This document shows positions 7,192 through 10,683 of a stretch of 10,683 nucleotides of DNA, one piece after another; position 1 is the stretch's first letter, and each line of letters begins with the position of its first letter. Location: contig JANPII010000010.1 in the NCBI GenBank assembly GCA_031424915.1, forward strand, positions 1 to 10,683, in the 5' to 3' direction. A program made the position numbers and the translations under genes. The stretch is from JANPII01 sp031424915. Lineage in GTDB: Bacteria > Pseudomonadota > Alphaproteobacteria > Rickettsiales > Midichloriaceae. The notes below the pieces were generated by a model. That model ran no database searches. It had not been told where the DNA came from and was given only the letters and a program-made list of their open reading frames with translations.

Positions 7192-7243
7192 ACATGCAAG
7201 CTTACTACAACATATTGCTATTTCTTTATATAATATGTTGCAA
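7192..7243 (-). promoter_or_regulatory. Conserved upstream element of porin 2 (candidate promoter)
   Basis: On the minus strand TTGCAA (7238-7243), 8 bp, ATAAAGAAA (7221-7229), then TTGCATGT (7192-7199). It matches the porin 1 element in sequence and in distance from the start codon. No clear terminator separates it from the preceding 326-aa gene, so some read-through is possible. Confidence 0.45.
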
Positions 7244-7284
7244 GAAAGCTACTACTGAGCGCTGCATACCTTTAGAGCTTGTGT

Positions 7285-8265
7285 CTAGCCTATGCTTGGT
7301 TCTTCACTTTCCCAGGTACGTCCTAAGTCTTTGATAGGCAAGCTATTTAGTAAGCTGCTATACTCTTCCTTGAAGATGGCTTTTGGATCAAATACTAATT
7401 GAGCTAATAGTAGCTCCGTCACATCTCTGCTGACCACGTACACATAATCGGCTATAAATGTTGATAGTAGAGTAAAGGACAAGGAGTGTTGTGCGCACAT
7501 AGCGGCAAATGCACTACCTGCTAATTCCGCTTCTAGGTATGTAAAGACTGCTGCTCTTATATGGGTAGTAATGGTGTATATAATACCGAATGATAATCCA
7601 CGCATTAGAGCGTCGGTAATACGGGTGTGAGCGCTTTGTTCCGCAGTTTTTGCGCTGGGCACAAGTAAAGTACGCAAAGTGCGTGCAGTTGTGCCAGCAA
7701 TGAACACCCCGCAGCTTGGTTGCAATGCTTGTATTATGGAATAGACCAAGAAGGATAAGAGGACCTCATTTTGCCATATATCAGCTTGTTTTTTACGCCC
7801 TTCAATTGGTAGGCCGAGATATTGGCGCCCTACATAATCAGTATTTTCGATAAATACTGTATACATCACCCCACGTGTGAGGACTATTGCTATGCGTTTT
7901 GCAGCATTGTCAAATAGATATGGCGCAAGCGGAGCAAGCAGTGGAGTCAGCGCACTTGCAACGCATGGGGTTAAAAAAGCAGCAAAGAAAGGCCAGGTAG
8001 GGTTAAATGCCTTTACTAGCCTTGTTATTGGCTTGTCTATGAGAAGTTTTTTATCTTCCTCAGGCACTTTTTTATCAAGATTTTCATCAAGTTTTTTAGC
8101 GCCTACCAAGGCTAGGCGGTGTAATGTATAGGGAAGGAGGAAGAAGGTACCAGCTTGCCATAAGGGCACATTTGCTGCAATTAATGCTCCTATAGCTGCA
8201 TAGGAGGTAAAAGACATAGCGCTAGCAATGTCAAAGGGGGGGTAATAAAGACTTGGATTCTTCAT
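7285..8265 (-). CDS. Orphan polytopic membrane protein, 326 aa
   Basis: I do not recognise this protein. Hydrophobic segments lie near residues 17-36, 38-54, 90-116, 124-140, 166-192, 222-242 and 262-280. A highly charged stretch at 57-79 (many Lys, Glu, Asp) is probably a cytoplasmic loop, and the tail from 293 is hydrophilic. There is no signal peptide. Two short segments resemble each other, RIAIVLTRG (124-132) and RITDALMRG (215-223), each followed by a hydrophobic stretch with aromatic residues, so an internal duplication is possible. AAGG lies 5 nt before the ATG at 8265, and a near-consensus promoter is at 8299-8327. Codons 8-10 (Tyr-Pro-Pro) contain a C7 run. It is followed by porin 2 on the same strand, with a 172-nt gap. 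The reading frame is long, unbroken and well expressed by its signals, so I am confident that it is a gene but not of its role. Confidence 0.8.
   Translation of the reverse strand: MKNPSLYYPPFDIASAMSFTSYAAIGALIAANVPLWQAGTFFLLPYTLHRLALVGAKKLDENLDKKVPEEDKKLLIDKPITRLVKAFNPTWPFFAAFLTPCVASALTPLLAPLAPYLFDNAAKRIAIVLTRGVMYTVFIENTDYVGRQYLGLPIEGRKKQADIWQNEVLLSFLVYSIIQALQPSCGVFIAGTTARTLRTLLVPSAKTAEQSAHTRITDALMRGLSFGIIYTITTHIRAAVFTYLEAELAGSAFAAMCAQHSLSFTLLSTFIADYVYVVSRDVTELLLAQLVFDPKAIFKEEYSSLLNSLPIKDLGRTWESEEPSIG
8236..8242 (-). repeat. G7/C7 homopolymer near the start of the 326-aa gene
   Basis: Seven consecutive G on plus (C on the coding strand) at codons 8-10 of the 326-aa membrane protein. A gain or loss of one base would shift the frame near the N-terminus. 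Together with 6927-6933 these are the only G/C runs of seven I found in the window. Confidence 0.8.
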
Positions 8266-8298
8266 GCAAACCTTAATTTTATCCTTATTGTGGCGCGG

Positions 8299-8327
8299 AT
8301 TTTATCATATAGTAAGCAATTTGACAA
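8299..8327 (-). promoter_or_regulatory. Sigma70-type promoter of the 326-aa membrane protein
   Basis: On the minus strand TTGTCA (8322-8327), 17 bp, TAAAAT (8299-8304), with TGA just before the -10. Transcription should begin near 8292, giving a leader of about 27 nt to the ATG at 8265. Each box matches consensus at five of six positions. Confidence 0.75.
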
Positions 8328-8374
8328 GCTTCAAGTGTATAGTTATTTCCTAAATTTGGTATCACCTATTTAAT

Positions 8375-9097
8375 TCATAGAATTGCAAAAAGCCAAGTAG
8401 GTAATAAGGTAATAAAATATAAATAGCGGTAAAGTGATGAGTGTTGATTATGCAAGCAATAAATAAGGGTGATTAAAGGGAAAGCAATGTAAAGCGGTAG
8501 CCATATTCCCATAATACAAGCTATTTCCACATATATATATACTATATCCATTTGCTTTTTATGGCTACTTGTGTTGCGTACCGGCCGAACTAATAACAGC
8601 ATACCAAATAAAGCTAAAGCTATAATATGGGAGATAGTGCTATCATGGCATAACCAATTATCGAGCAATCCTATAGAACCCATGACTATAGTAATCGCTG
8701 CAGGCAAAGCTACTTGGCGATAGAATAGGAACCCAGCTAGCATTACTAAAATTGCAAGTAGCAAGATAGCTGTATATCTACTGGTGAAGCCTATTGCACA
8801 GTAAGCAATTAAAGCCATAATTCCGGTGCCTAGCTCAAATATATGGTATATAGAATCTATCTTGATCCCGCAGTAATTACAGCAGTTGCCACGTACTGAA
8901 AACCAGTTAAATATTGGGAAATACTCATAGTATCGCAGAGGATGCTTACAGCTTGCGCAATGAGGTGGAGTACCACGCCAGGATTCTAAGCCATTAATAG
9001 GAACGCCGTTGGCAATCCGATAATAAAATGACGTGCCAAAATTGCCAAAAAACAGTCCTAGTACTAGCGCAAATATTCCTAAAATTGAATCAACCAT
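8375..9097 (-). CDS. Prepilin peptidase (A24)-like protein with degenerate active site
   Basis: Type IV prepilin peptidases are inner-membrane aspartic proteases that cut, and often N-methylate, prepilins and pseudopilins. The 240-aa protein keeps the N-terminal domain: a first helix with GNFGTSFYYRI (18-28), a Cys47-x2-Cys50 and Cys73-x2-Cys76 zinc-type pair with the usual EYFPIFNWFSVRGNC context (58-72), then KIDSIYHIFEL (79-89). The C-terminal protease part aligns poorly: the first catalytic Asp is replaced by Phe125 in LFYRQVALP, and the GxGD motif is KQMD (181-184), keeping only Asp184. It is therefore probably not an active protease. About six hydrophobic helices remain and the frame is open. 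The start at ATG 9095-9097 fits the homology. AGAAGG lies 11 nt upstream, and a longer reading to 9199 overlaps the upstream gene. It follows the 280-aa gene by 76 nt and is likely co-transcribed with it. No pilin or secretion gene is visible nearby. Confidence 0.8.
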   Translation of the reverse strand: MVDSILGIFALVLGLFFGNFGTSFYYRIANGVPINGLESWRGTPPHCASCKHPLRYYEYFPIFNWFSVRGNCCNYCGIKIDSIYHIFELGTGIMALIAYCAIGFTSRYTAILLLAILVMLAGFLFYRQVALPAAITIVMGSIGLLDNWLCHDSTISHIIALALFGMLLLVRPVRNTSSHKKQMDIVYIYVEIACIMGIWLPLYIAFPLITLIYCLHNQHSSLYRYLYFITLLPTWLFAIL

Positions 9098-9108
9098 TAT
9101 GCACACTA

Positions 9109-9114
9109 CCTTCT
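9109..9114 (-). promoter_or_regulatory. Ribosome binding site of the prepilin peptidase-like gene
   Basis: AGAAGG on the minus strand lies 11 nt before ATG 9097, a somewhat long spacing. A GTG at 9104-9106 is too close (2 nt). Homology to the A24 N-terminal helix supports the ATG. Confidence 0.5.
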
Positions 9115-9173
9115 GAATATAAGTATATGCTATAGGATATGGCATAATCTGTAAATAGTGATGAATCAAGAGT

Positions 9174-10016
9174 TTATGGTGCTGCTTGATATGCAGCATC
9201 GTTTCGCCAAATAGAGTGGCTGCAGCAAAATTCTAGTATAGTTTGTATCACCTTCGCACATACCATATTTGTGACGCACCCCGTCATAATCCCTGTGGGT
9301 CCTAACCCTAAAGCAGTGGAGAAAAGTCCGTAGCCTAGTAACCCCTGCGTAACACCACATAATACACCATTGATGGCACCCATAATTACTGCATGATCTT
9401 CGTTACGGCCTAAGCGTTCTTGAAAACGCAGCGTGGGAGAAAATTGCATCGCTACACCTATAGCGCTATCTACAAGTAATATATGTAGGCACCAATCCAT
9501 TGGGCTAAATGTTGGCATAGCTAAGTGACTGAGCCAATAATATTCCGGAAGCGCAAGCAAGAAGCATAATATGAAATTATGACATAGCGAACCCATCCAA
9601 GTTTGGGGTTGTTCAAGAAAATTCTTCCAGCCCCTGCCTAAAACATTGCTATTATACAGGTATCGCGCAGGTGCAGTAATAATGTCCTGAATGACGGGGA
9701 TACTGAAAAATCCTTGGATTAGGGGTGCAATTACTGTCCTATATAAAAAATTTAATATATTGGCTATAATAGCAATAACACAGGTAGGTACAGTTATTGG
9801 GGCTGCTAGAAGACACATAATAGGGGGCATTATTAATAACACAGGAACAAAAAGTGCCATCCCAAGGGCTAGTAAAATTCCCATTAGGACTCTGCCGAGG
9901 TGATTGTTTGGGCCTGATAATAGATTTCGTACCTCTTTACCACATTTTGCCGTAAGAGTAGTGGTAGAATTGTAGTATAGCCTGGTCAGGGAATATATTG
10001 ATCTGAAAATTAACAT
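9174..10016 (-). CDS. Orphan polytopic membrane protein, 280 aa
   Basis: I do not recognise this protein. The first 40 residues are polar and basic. A long hydrophobic block at about 42-87 (two or three helices, rich in Pro, Ile, Leu and Met) follows, then an amphipathic part (88-125), hydrophobic segments at about 143-160 and 174-190, and a Gly-rich region (207-262) with repeated G-x3-G spacing suited to helix packing. It has about ten cysteines, several in the C-terminal half (Cys176, 220, 247, 253, 264, 265). The ATG at 10014-10016 has only a weak ribosome site, but a good promoter (10053-10081) places it about 30 nt from the transcription start. It begins a minus-strand run with the prepilin peptidase-like gene. 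No signal peptide is evident. The frame is long and open, so it is likely a real gene, but no function can be offered. Confidence 0.75.
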   Translation of the reverse strand: MLIFRSIYSLTRLYYNSTTTLTAKCGKEVRNLLSGPNNHLGRVLMGILLALGMALFVPVLLIMPPIMCLLAAPITVPTCVIAIIANILNFLYRTVIAPLIQGFFSIPVIQDIITAPARYLYNSNVLGRGWKNFLEQPQTWMGSLCHNFILCFLLALPEYYWLSHLAMPTFSPMDWCLHILLVDSAIGVAMQFSPTLRFQERLGRNEDHAVIMGAINGVLCGVTQGLLGYGLFSTALGLGPTGIMTGCVTNMVCAKVIQTILEFCCSHSIWRNDAAYQAAP

Positions 10017-10052
10017 ATTGCGATATCCGTAACGTAAGGGACGAATGTCTTG

Positions 10053-10081
10053 CTTATAGCACCCTGTAGGACTCTCAGCAA
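10053..10081 (-). promoter_or_regulatory. Extended -10 promoter for the 280-aa gene
   Basis: On the minus strand TTGCTG (10076-10081), 17 bp, TATAAG (10053-10058), with TGC before the -10 (an extended -10). Start near 10046, leader about 30 nt. The two boxes lie in an inverted repeat (10049-10054 with 10077-10082), so the promoter region could fold or bind a dimeric regulator. Confidence 0.65.
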
Positions 10082-10143
10082 GCCTGTGAATTAAATTTAA
10101 TTTTAAAACCCCTTAATACTACACTCTGGGAATAGCGCACTAC

Positions 10144-10169
10144 CCTTTAGGATAACCCTGCCCTAAAGG
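10144..10169. other. 26-bp dyad between divergent promoters
   Basis: CCTTTAGG (10144-10151) and CCTAAAGG (10162-10169) are perfect 8-bp inverted arms with a 10-base spacer. The dyad sits about 65 bp from the minus-strand -35 and 50 bp from the plus-strand -35. It could be an operator. A T6 run 10 nt after it on plus gives some resemblance to a terminator, but no gene precedes it. The rest of the region 10017-10284 is AT-rich, with no RNA gene that I recognise. Confidence 0.4.
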
Positions 10170-10221
10170 CACTCTCTAATTTTTTAAGTTTTAATATAAC
10201 ATATAAATAATATATTTCATC

Positions 10222-10250
10222 TTGTTCTTCTTGAGAATTAAGACTATAAT
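10222..10250 (+). promoter_or_regulatory. Sigma70-type promoter of the symporter gene
   Basis: TTGTTC (10222-10227), 17 bp, perfect TATAAT (10245-10250). Start near 10257, about 28 nt before the ATG at 10285, with AGAAGG in between (10273-10278, 6 nt from the ATG). Confidence 0.78.
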
Positions 10251-10284
10251 TAGCAAAACTTAAAATTTTACAAGAAGGTATGGA

Positions 10285-10683
10285 ATGGCTATTGTAAGTT
10301 TCTTATCACAACCATGTGGCAAACTTGCCCTACTAGATGTGATGATCATCGGTTTTTATATGCTTTTATGCATATATGTAGGCTTCCGTAAATCTGGCAC
10401 TATTAAAAACATACGAGACTTCGCTGTGGGCAATGGGCAGATATCTACCTTTGTATTAGTAGCCACTATTTATGCTACCCACTTAGGGGCTGGCGCTACC
10501 TTCGGTACTTTAGAAAAGATGCGAGATATAGGAGTCCTATTTGCAATATCCATCTTAGCTTTACCACTTGGTTGGACTTTTAAAATGTGGGTTTTTGCCA
10601 GGAATATAGAGCAATTCAAGTCATTTATTAGTCTGAGTGAAATTATGGATGATCTGTATGGCCCTATTGGCAGATGGACTGCC
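10285..10683 (+). CDS. Sodium:solute symporter family protein (N-terminal part, cut by window edge)
   Basis: The first 133 codons are open to the end of the window. The protein looks like the N-terminus of an SSS (SLC5-type) sodium:solute symporter, an inner-membrane carrier that couples Na+ entry to uptake of proline, pantothenate, sugars or other solutes. Evidence: a first helix near 15-33 (LLDVMIIGFYMLLCIYVGFR), the RDFAVGNGQIS stretch where family members have a dyFlagr-like motif, a second helix with ATHLGAGATFGT (64-75) like the broken, Na+-binding TM1 core, then helix 3 (82-103) and SFISLSEIMDDLYGP (113-127), a common position for the T/S-x2-E pattern. The ATG at 10285 has AGAAGG 6 nt upstream. 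An overlapping ATG at 10280 gives only five codons (10280-10297) in another frame. Full family length would be about 450-600 aa. The substrate is unknown. Confidence 0.72.
   Translation, partial: MAIVSFLSQPCGKLALLDVMIIGFYMLLCIYVGFRKSGTIKNIRDFAVGNGQISTFVLVATIYATHLGAGATFGTLEKMRDIGVLFAISILALPLGWTFKMWVFARNIEQFKSFISLSEIMDDLYGPIGRWTA

Larger units (their letters stand above)
4448..7243 (-). repeat. Tandem duplication: porin gene with leader and terminator
   Basis: Two units in the same orientation, 4448-5836 and 5852-7243. Each consists of a conserved TTGCAA...ATAAAGAAA element, a leader, a porin gene and a GGCC-stem terminator. The ATAAAGAAA element ends exactly 108 nt upstream of the ATG in both copies. 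An ACRTGC block (read on plus) also lies at the same distance, 80 nt from the ATG, in both. The proteins align along their whole length. The duplication is old enough for the leaders and stems to have diverged. Confidence 0.8.

Noticed and set aside
7113..7199. N-terminal extension of porin 2 by 29 residues.
   Set aside because: It would put non-signal sequence before the MSKK signal peptide and run through DNA conserved as leader between both porins.
8321..8349. TTGACA on the plus strand at 8321-8326 with a TATTTC 17 bp later.
   Set aside because: No plus-strand gene follows. The same bases form the -35 of the minus-strand promoter.
10089..10108. AT-only palindrome AATTAAATTTAATT followed by TTTTAAAA.
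   Set aside because: Such palindromes are common by chance in AT-rich spacers, and there is no flanking evidence for a site.
10280..10297. Five-codon frame ATG...TAA overlapping the symporter start.
   Set aside because: The ATG is 2 bases from the Shine-Dalgarno sequence, too close to be used. The symporter ATG at 10285 is well placed.
1..10683. Search for tRNA, rRNA, CRISPR repeats, transposase or integrase genes, and attachment sites.
   Set aside because: None was seen in either strand. The only large repeat is the porin duplication.

Overview
The window looks like a chromosomal stretch from a moderately AT-rich (about 40% GC by eye) alphaproteobacterium, most likely a host-associated Rickettsiales- or Holosporales-type lineage. 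I base this on the style of the FolC, BolA and CDP-alcohol phosphotransferase proteins, the pair of porins that share an MSKKLILA signal peptide start, and the many small orphan membrane proteins. The order-level assignment is inference. I see no tRNA, rRNA, insertion sequence, phage gene or CRISPR array.

Layout from left to right. (1) On the minus strand, read right to left: folC (2305-3579), an NhaC-type Na+/H+ antiporter (793-2079) and a CDP-alcohol phosphatidyltransferase (36-650). A long stem-loop separates the last two. (2) On the plus strand, a two-gene unit: a small orphan four-helix membrane protein (3718-4197) overlapping bolA (4181-4462) by 17 nt, with a good sigma70-type promoter at 3654-3682. 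(3) A bidirectional terminator (4448-4473) where bolA meets the porins. The bolA stop codon lies in the loop of this hairpin. (4) Two tandem minus-strand porin genes (4493-5704 and 5895-7112), a duplication that carries its leader region and terminator with it. (5) A minus-strand set of three membrane proteins: an orphan of 326 aa (7285-8265), a prepilin-peptidase-like protein of 240 aa (8375-9097) that appears to have lost its catalytic site, and an orphan of 280 aa (9174-10016). (6) A divergent intergenic region (10017-10284) with one promoter for each side and a 26-bp dyad between them. (7) The start of a sodium:solute symporter on the plus strand (10285 to the window edge).

Most genes concern the cell envelope: outer-membrane porins, inner-membrane transporters, phospholipid head-group chemistry, and polytopic proteins of unknown role. 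folC (folate polyglutamylation) and bolA (Fe-S/redox regulation with glutaredoxin) are the housekeeping genes. I found no convincing multi-gene novel system. The most unusual items are the prepilin peptidase homologue without its first catalytic aspartate, the two G7 tracts in neighbouring envelope genes, and the orphan membrane proteins with their own promoters.
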